This document shows positions 47,855-57,915 of a stretch of DNA of 64,000 nucleotides, piece by piece. The position numbers were made by a program, and so were the translations under genes. Every line of letters starts with the position of its first letter. Position 1 is the stretch's first letter. The notes beneath the pieces were generated by a model that saw only the letters and a list, made by a program, of their open reading frames with translations, had not been told where the DNA came from and did not search any database. The DNA is from Aphrophora alni (lineage: Eukaryota; Arthropoda; Insecta; Hemiptera; Aphrophoridae): contig OY740765.1 of NCBI GenBank assembly GCA_963513935.1, forward strand, positions 119,107,362 through 119,171,361, in the 5' to 3' direction.

Positions 47855-48115
47855 CTTTGGTAATCGTCAAAAATTTCTACTTCCGTTTTAAGGGATTTAC
47901 ACGTTTCATGGAACGTTTTTGACTGATTATCAGGTTTCATGACCCGTTTTGACAGATTTTCACCTTTAATGTCCCGTTACTAACAGATTGTCACGTTTCA
48001 CGGCCAGTTTTTGATGTTTCATGGCCCGTTTTTGACTGATTTAACTTTTCATGGCCAGTTTATGACTGATCTTTACCTTTCATGGCCAGTTTTTTACTGA
48101 TTTTCAAGTTTCATA
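47855..48115 (+). repeat. R2 start with a local tandem repeat (unit 1)
   Basis: Opens with 'ttggtaatcgtcaaaaattt' as in R2, then repeats a ~30-40-bp phrase 'gttttcacgtttcatggcc..gtttttgactg' about six times with variation, where the R2 copy at 18880 has it once. It recurs at 56250-56510. Confidence 0.65.
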
Positions 48116-48119
48116 ATAC

Positions 48120-48360
48120 GGTATACTCTACATCCTACATTATACACCCTACATCCTGCATTATACATTATACATTATACACCCTACATCCTGCATAACA
48201 CACCCTACATCCTACATTATACATCATACTTTATACATCCTACATTAAAACCCTATATCCTACATTATACACCCTACATCCTGCATTATACATCATTCAT
48301 TATACACCCTACATTCTACATTCTACACCTTACTTCCAATATTATACACCCTGCATCTTG
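48120..48360 (+). repeat. Minisatellite of ACATCCTGCATTATACACCCT type (unit 1)
   Basis: Irregular tandem repeat of ~20-24 bp made of 'tacatcctgcat', 'tatacatta' and 'tacaccc' pieces. It recurs at 56515-56755. Confidence 0.75.
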
Positions 48361-48849
48361 ACGTCACAATTACGTCACAATGATGTTTTATAGTACTTAC
48401 CCATCCCAAAAGTACCATCATAGTACTTACCTATCATAAATCAGGAAACGAAAGTTTAAAAACATGTCTAAATTTGAGAGTTTCTTGGCAATTTCCTAAA
48501 ACCGAAAGGCATTACTAGATATTCAAGATAACACAATTACCTATATCATAGTACCTAACCAAACTAAAAGTATTTTATTCATCATAGTACTTACCCAACA
48601 CAAAACTGTGTACATCCAGCTGGGGTATCTCAGGACTGCATATAATCATAGTTCTTGCCTAACTCAAATAAAGTGTACGTCCTTCTATGCTATCTAGGGA
48701 TTGACAAGAATTTACCCAAACCAAAAAAGTATTTTGAAACACTATACTTACCCAAACCAAAATTATTTGTAATCATCATAGTACTAATAATACTCATAGT
48801 ACTCCATTTTGACCGTTATTTTACCAGCCTTCGTGAGGTCACTTCACGT

Positions 48850-48958
48850 TAGACGTCACTCTGCGACGTCACACACTTAACTTTCTTCCTCATTGGTATT
48901 CGAACCATTGAAGGCTAGATTTTAAGGCAAACACTATAACGACTGAGCTATCGTGCAT
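48850..48958 (-). mobile_element. tRNA-derived SINE-like unit S2, tRNA-Lys-like head (unit 1)
   Basis: The minus strand from 48956 reads GCACGATAGCTCAGTCGTT, an A box within a tRNA-like D-arm (TAGCTCAGTCG), then an anticodon-arm-like GCCTTAAAATCTAGCC, then GGTTCGAATACC as B box in a T-arm with most pairs kept. It resembles tRNA-Lys most. The acceptor stem is not closed and the sequence continues with 'acgtcgcagagtgacgtct', so it is a SINE head or tRNA pseudogene, not a working tRNA. Confidence 0.6.
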
Positions 48959-49481
48959 AATACTACTTGATGTGTTCTTTAGTGCCAATATAAGCCGTCA
49001 GGCACATAACAGTTAAAAGTATAAATGTTTGTTAGTAGATAGTACCACCTGAATTTTTAAAGTAAATGTGTGATATACTTAACATAGGGCTACCGGAGCG
49101 CAGCCGTCCATGATTGTATGTGTATTATAATGTATGGAAAACTTATATGACGCTGCTACTAAAACGTATTAATCGAAAAAATATATTCTGTATATGATTG
49201 ATGGTTTCATTTTTGGCTCAGTAGAACGCACCAAATGGATTTTCGTATAAGTCTATGCTGTTATATGATGTATTAGATTATCATATGATCCGTGCCCCTA
49301 ATCTCACCCAAGACCGAAATGGTGACTTAAGATGTTTTTCTATGTATCGTGCTACGGGTCACGTCTAAAATTTGTAATTTTAACCTAACCCTGCTTGACC
49401 GAAGATGTGGCCTAAGATTGAGATCTTTGAACGTGTTCTGTGTGAGTGCGTGTAAATGTTTGGTCAGGTGTGTTTCCGTGT

Positions 49482-49488
<7 letters not shown>

Positions 49489-49520
<32 letters not shown>
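49489..49520. repeat. (GT)n microsatellite (unit 1)
   Basis: Interrupted (GT)n in a longer GT-rich region. It is two bases longer than in unit 2 (~57884-57913), the main length difference between the units. The open frames on both strands around it are artefacts. Confidence 0.9.
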
Positions 49521-49522
<2 letters not shown>

Positions 49523-50104
49523 TGTGTGTGGGGGGTGCTTTTTCTGCAACCTATCTTCCAACCAAAACACTGTTCCAGCATCCGATTTTCCAACCGAAAT
49601 AATGTTTCATATAATAATGGCCTTTGAATGTGTCTTTGTGTGAGTGGTGGTGAATTAAAACGTGACAATACTAAAAAATGAAAAATAAATAAAAAATTAT
49701 AAACAAGATGACTGGCGGTAGCGTCACAAGTCTGTGCTTTTCGGTCCCATAAGTCCTGGTACGTATAACATACACACTCACACATAGACACATTCAAGAT
49801 TCCCTGTCATTAGTTCGAGGTTTATCGAGTCTTTCGACCACGCCAGTGACCTTCAGACTGGTTTACGGGAGAACTAACTCCAAACCAGTGACTTAGATTC
49901 TACCTTACGGCTTTTCAAACTATACCAGAGGATCACACACAGTTTACTTTCACAAAATTACTAATCCTCTCCCATTTTTACACCTCCTAAATACACAGTG
50001 ATAAAAATAACCGTGTACAAAACAACAAATCCTCAATAGCAAAACTCTGGAAAATAATCACACTATAAGTATAAAAATTTTCAAATGTGGTCATAGAATG
50101 ATGG

Positions 50105-50460
50105 TGTCCCCGAAACCGTCATTGCTACGGTCATCGTCGACCTTGTTGTCATTGGTGTGGTTGTCGTCATCGTTGTAAATGTTATGGTTGTTATCGTCAT
50201 TGTTGTCGTTTTTTGTAGTTGCTGTTGTAATTGTTGTCATTTTTCTGGTTGTCGTTGTCATTGTTGTAATGTCGTCGTCATTTTTTTCATTGTTGTTGTC
50301 GTCGTCAATGTTGCATTTTATGTTATTTTTCGTCGTCATAGTTATCATTGTTGTGGTAGTCGTTAGCGTTGATGTCATTGCCTTTGTTGTCATATTTTAG
50401 TTGTCGTCGTAATTTTTGTGATTGTTGTGGAGGTCGTCGTCGTTGTTGGTTGTCATCGAA
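50105..50460. repeat. GTC/GTT trinucleotide-rich low-complexity block (unit 1)
   Basis: Imperfect repeats of gtt, gtc, att and cat triplets keep three frames open (Asp/Asn/Thr-rich on the minus strand, Val-rich on the plus strand). No other coding sign. It recurs at 58498-58853. Confidence 0.85.
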
Positions 50461-50774
50461 CAAATCTGCAAATTTGCATCTAATTTAGTGTAGTATAAGT
50501 TAAATAGCACAAAGTAAACAAACAATTTTTAATGTCCGTCATTTTGAAATTTTCAATTAAATTATTCTAAATTCCATTAAAGTTCTATATGAGCACACTA
50601 AAGTACCATATATTAAATTTCATATTTTTTATTTTATTTTTTATGGTCGCTACCGCGCTTACATACAGACAACAACAACGACGGAATTTCGCAACTCACT
50701 TTTTCAGTTTCTTAACGACATGGACCGTGTAGACATAGATCAAAATTTATCTTTCAAGCCCGTACTCATTAAAT

Positions 50775-50998
50775 GAGTCTCTGAGGGTAAAAGTTGGTCA
50801 AGAGAGACTTGATAGGAAATGTGAAATGAGGGGGGGATCTAGCTCAGACTACATTAAAAAGTGTAGATCCAGCTAGGAGTAGTCGGGTTTGCTACGACCG
50901 TACTCACTATATATGTATATTTTTTTTCTTGTTGTTTGAAGGCGAAAAATCTTCTCGGTCCTTGTATAAAAAATGAAGAAGAAAGCATAAAATATAGA
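50775..50998 (-). repeat. Dispersed repeat R1, copy J (unit 1)
   Basis: Well-preserved minus-strand copy with 'aaagttggtcaagagagact', 'aggggggggatctagctcag', 'tccagctaggagtagtcggg' and 'aggcgaaaaatcttctcggt'. It recurs at 59168-59391. Confidence 0.75.
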
Positions 50999-51663
50999 TC
51001 TTAGTCATTGAATACCATTATAGCGGCAGTGTTGTAAATCCTCCTTTGGAAGAAAATTGTCTCTCTTTGAAATGAACGAGAACATTTGTTACAAACTCTA
51101 TGAGAAATGATCGAAACGTTTTGAGAGCCTCTCTTATTTGTTACTGGAATGAGATTACCTTCTTCTTCTTTGTTTATTACAGATTCATTATCCAAGTTAA
51201 TTGCCTCGTGAATGATTTTTTTTTCAATAATAATGATAGTTTCACTTTTTGTGTCTCAGGATCGTCAGATGTAATGAGCACACTGTGGCGAACTTAAAGA
51301 TTAAAATCAAACCCAATACCACAATTTAATAAAACAAATTTTTATTTCCTGATAAACATTTCAGTAACATAGTTTCCATCCATCCTCAGAGGTTGAGTAT
51401 TACACAAAGGATTTGTATGTGTAAAGGGTTTGTATGCGGTCGCGAAAAACTCGGTACCTCCTACGGTAAGGGTTTGGGTCTTACCTCTAGGTTAAGGTTA
51501 CTCTGAGGTTATGTTTTATACAACAACCGGATTGCACAACAGTGTGTAACAATGTGTACTGCGCATGCGTATTACTTGCGATTAACTGTTTAAGAAAGGA
51601 GATTAGATGGAGGTAGCTCAGTTTACGTTAGTAGCTTGAATAGTGAACGTGACCCATTCCAAG

Positions 51664-51999
51664 ATGTATAAGGACTCCGAGCTCTTGGGTAGCGGGATTA
51701 AACCAACCAACGAACAATTTGGACTTTGGCCTCTGGAAGAAAATCTGCACAACAACAACCTGGTAACAGATATTGGAAATATTAATTATTCGCAAGGAGA
51801 AGAGTTGCTGTCTGGAGTTAATATGAAACCACTAACTCCGCTTACAAAACCATTCTGTGACGATATAATGCTTGTTAAAATAACCGACAGTTCGGATTGC
51901 GAACAAGGGAAGAGCCTCGTAAAGAATGATATCTGTGGAGCATTTAACAGTTATCTTCGTGGAAAATTTACGGATTTGTTTCCGCAAGACATGGCGTAA
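51664..51999 (+). pseudogene. Upstream ORF of a Rep-like gene, 111 residues (unit 1)
   Basis: Frame from the ATG at 51664 (the open frame starts 21 bases earlier at a GTG) to TAA. Composition is that of a real soluble protein with no low complexity: acidic and Asn-rich, with LTPLTKPFCDDIMLVKITDS and AFNSYLRGKFTDLFPQDMA at the end. It is in the same frame as the ORF at 52024-52500, with only 24 bases containing three stops between them, so both may be one gene split by mutation or by a tiny unrecognised intron. No family was recognised for this part. Confidence 0.4.
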
Positions 52000-52023
52000 A
52001 GGTAAAAATATAATTCCCTTTGA

Positions 52024-52500
52024 TTGGGAAAAAAACCTACGAAGAAACGTGTATGTAATATTATTGGAACAGATGGGATGCAAGCCATTGCAAAGAAATT
52101 AAAAAATCCCATTGCAATCCCCTACAAGGTAGAGTTGGCTACTCTACAGGAAAAAATGCCCAAAATAATATTGGAGCTGCAAGCCCACGACTTCTACCTT
52201 TTGGATTTGGACATTACACAAGATTTTGTGGGGATTTTTAACAAGCGTGAGATGTGTGAGCATTTAGCAAAGGACCATGGCTTTCGTTACCAAGGCGACC
52301 AGTACAAAGAAAACTATAATACAATTGTTAACAACGACAAGTCTGTTGGAATATATTGCCTAACCTGGATTACTCCTACTGGTGCAAGAGTAAAAATCTA
52401 CAACAAGTTCGTGTGCCAAAATACGAGTCCTGGCGTTAACAAACAAATTGGTAACCACATTGTGGATTTTGTCAACTATCCAGACTCCAGATTAAGATAG
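52024..52500 (+). pseudogene. Rep_trans-like replication initiator remnant, ~158 residues (unit 1)
   Basis: The frame has no ATG near its start (TTG preceded directly by TGA); the first Met is at residue 19. It opens with a basic patch (GKKPTKKRVCN), likely a nuclear localisation or DNA-contact segment. Residues ~58-72 read FYLLDLDITQDFVG, ~102-136 contain NTIVNNDKSVGIYCLTW followed by ARVKIYNKFVCQ, then IGNHIVDF and PDSRLR before the stop. The order D-x-D-x-x-x-D-F-x-G, then T-I-x-x-N/G, then R-(V/I)-x-(I/L)-Y-(N/D)-K is that of Rep_trans/replication-initiation-factor proteins, which nick DNA for rolling-circle replication. The Tyr-containing catalytic part beyond residue 158 is lost in low-complexity DNA. 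Related eukaryotic genes sit in transposons (Replitron-type) or plasmid-like elements. The family call is inference from motif order. Confidence 0.4.
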
Positions 52501-52534
52501 ACGTTTCTGTCCCCACTGGGTAAGGACAATGGCA

Positions 52535-52605
52535 TGGTAAAGGTAAACTTACCATTCCCTTTATTGGAAAGAGACCTATGGCGAAACGTGTATGCAATAC
52601 ACAAT
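52535..52605 (+). repeat. Second, decayed copy of the Rep-like ORF start (unit 1)
   Basis: 'aattccctttgattgggaaa' and 'cgaagaaacgtgtatgtaat' at 52010-52060 are echoed by 'attccctttattggaaagag' and 'ggcgaaacgtgtatgcaata' here. The peptide G-K-K-P-T-K-K-R-V-C-N is echoed as G-K-R-P-M-A-K-R-V-C-N. So a ~75-bp segment containing the basic N-terminus is duplicated on either side of the Rep-like ORF. Confidence 0.55.
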
Positions 52606-52965
52606 CTCCCACCACACCCCAGCCATTCCCACAACACCCCAGCCACTCCCACAACCCCTCCTACCATTTCCCACAAAACCTCCCACCATACCTCCCAAGA
52701 TCTCCCACCACACTTCCCACCACACTTCCCACCATCTCCCACCACACTTCCACCACACCTCCCAACATCTCCCACCATCCCCCGCCATACCTCCCACCAT
52801 CCACAACCACGCCCAACCACACCTCCCAACATCCCCTACCATACCGCCCACCATACCCCTACCATCCCCCACCATACTTCCCACCATCCACAACCACGCC
52901 CAACCACAACCACACCTTCCACCATTCCCTACCACACCCCACCATCCCCCACTCCAATCTGGATC
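52600..52965. repeat. CCA/CCT-rich minisatellite (unit 1)
   Basis: Irregular ~10-12-bp repeats such as 'ctcccaccatac' and 'ccaccacacttc' keep five frames open (Pro/His/Thr-rich on plus, Gly/Trp-rich on minus). The long overlapping frames are artefacts. Confidence 0.9.
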
Positions 52966-53312
52966 TAAAATGTCCCACACTTTACTCTTAGCTGATCAAG
53001 CTAATGATAGGAGCTTGGTTCAAATATATTTAAGTTGAATCAGTTGTCTCTCTTCTTTTAACATCTCCCGGTGGCTAGTTATACTTTTTAAATATAACAT
53101 CCATTAGATAAACGCCCGAGTATGGCCTCCACTGGAGGGGTATTGCAGCGGCATGGTCAAGGGTGAGACATGGTACAATAACCATGTAGTAACCTTACAA
53201 TGACAATGTAAATGTTACGTAGTTTCTGTAATACCTTAGTAAAAAACGAATGGTACCGTCGCGAGACGGTAGACGAATGTGAAAACTTTACTATTAATTT
53301 TGAAAAAAATAA

Positions 53313-53380
53313 ATAATACATCTGTGGCTGACTCGAATCACAGGTTTACTCCTGTATCGAGCGCGCTAATAGAAGTATTC
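53313..53380 (-). mobile_element. tRNA-like SINE fragment S3 (unit 1)
   Basis: The minus strand reads TTAGCGCGCTCGATACAGG (A-box-like) and, shortly after, CCTGTGATTCGAGTCAGCC (B-box-like). The spacing is shorter than in a true tRNA, so this is a decayed copy. It recurs at 61706-61773. Confidence 0.35.
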
Positions 53381-53409
53381 ACTTAAAATTTTTAAATAAT
53401 TAATAGTTT

Positions 53410-53575
53410 GACTATGTATAGAAGTCTGAGAAAGTTAGTGCAATATATTTTTTACATTTTTAGTTTTATTAAATGTAGGTATGTGAGAAAGTAAGTGCAA
53501 TATTTTCTGTAGATTTGTAGTTTTAATATATATTGGTATGTGAGAAAGTGTGTGCTATAGTTTTCCATTGATTAT
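53410..53575 (+). repeat. Three-copy ~65-bp tandem repeat (unit 1)
   Basis: 'tgagaaagttagtgcaatat', 'tgagaaagtaagtgcaatat' and 'tgagaaagtgtgtgctatag' head three successive units. It recurs at 61803-61968. Confidence 0.75.
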
Positions 53576-53599
53576 TAGTTTGACAAGTACTTGGTAGTA

Positions 53600-54129
53600 T
53601 TATTCATGTTTTGTTAAATAATAAAAAAAACAAAACAAATTAAACTAATCAGAATGTATTAATAAAAAGGATGACATGGTCGTGCCTAAGGTGTGGATCT
53701 TTATCACATATGGTGCCTACTCATCGTGGCTAATCACAGTATTAACTAAACCTAACACAAGACATTTAAACACCTAGACACTTCGGTCCTCCCCAAGTAA
53801 GTAACATAATAATCGTAATATTTGAGTTTAGCGACTGAAAAATGGGTCGTGTGAGAAGTTTTTTTTTCGAAATGTCTTCTTGTGCTCATTTTATAACTTT
53901 ATAATAAAATTTAAGAAGTATAATGTCAAAGCTTGTATTAGAAACATATTTTTTTAAATTAATGGCACAATTGAAAAGTATACTAATAATTATAATAGAA
54001 TTAGTTGTAAAATAGAATAAAAAGTTATTGACTAGTAGCACTACCTAGTAGCGCAATTTAGAAGGATGAGAGTAGGGCAAGTCGGTAAAAAATGAAGCAG
54101 ATTGCCGTGCCTACCAGGGGAATCTATGT
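53600..54129. other. Unassigned end of unit 1
   Basis: AT-rich, no gene or known repeat seen. The corresponding end of unit 2 is 61993-62522. Confidence 0.4.
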
Positions 54130-54325
54130 CGGCTTTTCAGTCGCGTAATGTGTGGTTAGTACATCAAATACCCGTCGCCGTTGTTCAATCCTTCACAACC
54201 GGAGTTTGCTACTAACTGTAGCTTCCGAATTTTCCGAAGCCGAGTCAACTCCCACGGGGAATGAACCCGGAATCTCTCACTCGTGAAGCTAGAGTGGTAC
54301 CACTACACCAGCCGGGCGGTTACAC
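54130..54325 (-). mobile_element. tRNA-derived SINE-like unit S1 (unit 2)
   Basis: Same sequence as 45735-45930, with the A box near 54310 and the B box near 54260. It forms the duplication junction. Confidence 0.6.
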
Positions 54326-57244
54326 ATGTAAAACGTATTTTATTTATTTCTCAAGTTATGTTGTTTTTTTTTAAACAAAATTGCTCTAAGATTGAGAGTG
54401 TTCGACTGTTGATATCTACTTTTTCTATTCTTTTTACAAGTCGAACACAACTTGAAGGGTTTTCAGTGAATCACCCTGTATAATAAACTTGAACTAATTT
54501 GATACAATTTTGTAAACAAATGTTATAAGAACTTAGACAATCTACAATAGATTTGAGACTGTTGATTTAAGTTACTTGTGTATTATACGTACCCCCTCCC
54601 CAATTTTTTGTAAATCAAATAGTAACTAAATAAAATAATACTACAATTAATTTTAATATATATAAATCTAACCTAACCTATTTGTGGCGATTATTGCTAC
54701 CACAAAACTACATTTTTGTTAAAAAAAAAACTAGAATAGGTTAGGTTAGGCCAGGGTATGTTATATTATGAAATTATTCAGTCAGGTTAATAAATCAGCA
54801 AAATAACAACACAAACTGCTATTAAATATAAAGAATGATTCTCATAAGAGTGTTGCAGTAGTACTGACCTCGTAGTGACGCGGTCTAGACCGGATGAACG
54901 GCCGAACTTGAAAGGATTGCAGTGGGCCGAACGAATGTTGCAGTTATGTTATTTTTGTGTGTTATGGCAGTAGACAGATAACAGAATCTAAAAAATATTC
55001 CCAAAAGGATGTTTAGAGTTTTTAACTTACACAAAAGGGAGGGATTTATATAGTACACAAATATCAATATAAATTATCTTACATAGATCCTATGAAGCGT
55101 AGAAATGTTAAAATTTCTTGATCACAAAATAAATTGATATTAAGGACATACAAACTCTCAAAATATTCTTTCTATTGTGTTATTCTAATTATCTCCGCAT
55201 CGTTTCATCGATACCTACTTTCCATTTTCGTTCCACACTCGAAAGAATAGCAACGAGATATATCATTACCCATCATGTAGCGTGTCAAATCGCAAGTCGT
55301 CAATCATCGTGGTTTACTTGCTACACAAATCGTGTACAATATGTAAACACAATTTGATCCGCTCGACTTTATTTCTAAATGAACAAAAGATCTGATCAAC
55401 TTATCGAGCGAAACACTGACCTAGTAGGAGTGGTTCTACTTTCTTCCGCCGGAAGTGGTTCTCTTGCTGCTTTTCTTCTTCATTGGTTCCAAGGTATGAA
55501 GATTTGTTTTCTATTCGAACATAAAGTTGTGGTTTAGCGGTCGTTGTTTTGGAATTGGTTGGAAGAATTCAATAATAAGATGTGCCCACATGTGTAGATA
55601 CGGATAATTTAATAAAAGTGTTTCTTGAAGGCCTCATTTGTAATGACTGGCTTAAGGATGACAAAACACAGAGATCATAGGTGGATCTATATTTTTCTTA
55701 ATGTAGTCTTAGGTTAGATCTTCCTCATTAATCTTTGCTATCAGGTAATATCGACTTTTTGACCCGTCACATTACTTTCTCCAAATTCAGATTACATCAT
55801 CGTTTTCAGAATTAAAAAAAACATGTATCATATACCGGTTACAATAAAAAAAACCGATTTCAAAATAGTCGGTTTAGATTAGATTAAATAAAATAGGGAG
55901 GTTACAGGGTTGGGGTTGGACACGGGCACCGCGATCATGTTTATTGTGCAACAAAGCCTCAAAATTCTAATCCAGCAATGAGTTAGTCGCCTTTATGAGT
56001 TTCAGTAGTTCACTCAAAAGTTAGTCCAATGAGAGTTCGCTAGTAGTTTGGAAAACAAAGAGTATTTCATAGAAATTTTTTAAAAGGAAAGATAATGAGC
56101 GTATCTTGGTCATTAAAACTAGAATTACGGCGATGGGAATTGGATGTGCTACGACATTATACGATAATAAAGTCATTGTGACGTCACAGGAGTTGTTAAG
56201 TATATACAAATTTTGTGCCACTGAACTACAAGTGACATACGTCAATAAACTTTGGTAATCGTCAAAAATTTCTACTTCCGTTTTAAGGGATTTACACGTT
56301 TCATGGAACGTTTTTGACTGATTATCAGGTTTCATGACCCGTTTTGACAGATTTTCACCTTTAATGTCCCGTTACTAACAGATTGTCACGTTTCACGGCC
56401 AGTTTTTGATGTTTCATGGCCCGTTTTTGACTGATTTAACTTTTCATGGCCAGTTTATGACTGATCTTTACCTTTCATGGCCAGTTTTTTACTGATTTTC
56501 AAGTTTCATAATACGGTATACTCTACATCCTACATTATACACCCTACATCCTGCATTATACATTATACATTATACACCCTACATCCTGCATAACACACCC
56601 TACATCCTACATTATACATCATACTTTATACATCCTACATTAAAACCCTATATCCTACATTATACACCCTACATCCTGCATTATACATCATTCATTATAC
56701 ACCCTACATTCTACATTCTACACCTTACTTCCAATATTATACACCCTGCATCTTGACGTCACAATTACGTCACAATGATGTTTTATAGTACTTACCCATC
56801 CCAAAAGTACCATCATAGTACTTACCTATCATAAATCAGGAAACGAAAGTTTAAAAACATGTCTAAATTTGAGAGTTTCTTGGCAATTTCCTAAAACCGA
56901 AAGGCATTACTAGATATTCAAGATAACACAATTACCTATATCATAGTACCTAACCAAACTAAAAGTATTTTATTCATCATAGTACTTACCCAACACAAAA
57001 CTGTGTACATCCAGCTGGGGTATCTCAGGACTGCATATAATCATAGTTCTTGCCTAACTCAAATAAAGTGTACGTCCTTCTATGCTATCTAGGGATTGAC
57101 AAGAATTTACCCAAACCAAAAAAGTATTTTGAAACACTATACTTACCCAAACCAAAATTATTTGTAATCATCATAGTACTAATAATACTCATAGTACTCC
57201 ATTTTGACCGTTATTTTACCAGCCTTCGTGAGGTCACTTCACGT

Positions 57245-57353
57245 TAGACGTCACTCTGCGACGTCACACACTTAACTTTCTTCCTCATTGGTATTCGAAC
57301 CATTGAAGGCTAGATTTTAAGGCAAACACTATAACGACTGAGCTATCGTGCAT
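57245..57353 (-). mobile_element. tRNA-derived SINE-like unit S2 (unit 2)
   Basis: Same tRNA-Lys-like head as 48850-48958. Confidence 0.6.
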
Positions 57354-57876
57354 AATACTACTTGATGTGTTCTTTAGTGCCAATATAAGCCGTCAGGCAC
57401 ATAACAGTTAAAAGTATAAATGTTTGTTAGTAGATAGTACCACCTGAATTTTTAAAGTAAATGTGTGATATACTTAACATAGGGCTACCGGAGCGCAGCC
57501 GTCCATGATTGTATGTGTATTATAATGTATGGAAAACTTATATGACGCTGCTACTAAAACGTATTAATCGAAAAAATATATTCTGTATATGATTGATGGT
57601 TTCATTTTTGGCTCAGTAGAACGCACCAAATGGATTTTCGTATAAGTCTATGCTGTTATATGATGTATTAGATTATCATATGATCCGTGCCCCTAATCTC
57701 ACCCAAGACCGAAATGGTGACTTAAGATGTTTTTCTATGTATCGTGCTACGGGTCACGTCTAAAATTTGTAATTTTAACCTAACCCTGCTTGACCGAAGA
57801 TGTGGCCTAAGATTGAGATCTTTGAACGTGTTCTGTGTGAGTGCGTGTAAATGTTTGGTCAGGTGTGTTTCCGTGT

Positions 57877-57915
<39 letters not shown>

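Larger units (their letters stand above)
45735..54129. repeat. Tandem segmental duplication, unit 1 (~8.395 kb)
   Basis: The whole segment is repeated immediately afterwards. Positions shift by exactly 8395 up to the (GT)n at ~49500 and by 8393 after it. The only differences noticed by eye are the two-base GT difference and one C/T change in the CCA-rich region (~52783 versus ~61176). The break reads '..taaa|cgg' at the left, '..atgt|cgg' at the junction and at the right end, so 3 bp of overlap define it. Confidence 0.95.

Noticed and set aside
48850..48876. Pair of ACGTCA sequences resembling CREB sites
   Set aside because: They lie within the SINE-like tail with no adjacent gene, so no regulatory role can be supported.
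48893..48956. A functional tRNA-Lys gene
   Set aside because: The A and B boxes are good, but the acceptor stem does not close and the arms have mismatches; a SINE head or pseudogene fits better.
49327..49797. 156-codon minus-strand ORF with a Thr-His repeat
   Set aside because: It is built around the (GT)n tract and changes length between the two duplicated units.
50091..50400. Asp/Asn/Thr-rich and Val-rich ORFs
   Set aside because: Low-complexity trinucleotide block open in several frames.
52472..53038. Five overlapping Pro/His/Thr-rich and Gly/Trp-rich ORFs
   Set aside because: All arise from the CCA/CCT minisatellite; no start context or domain.
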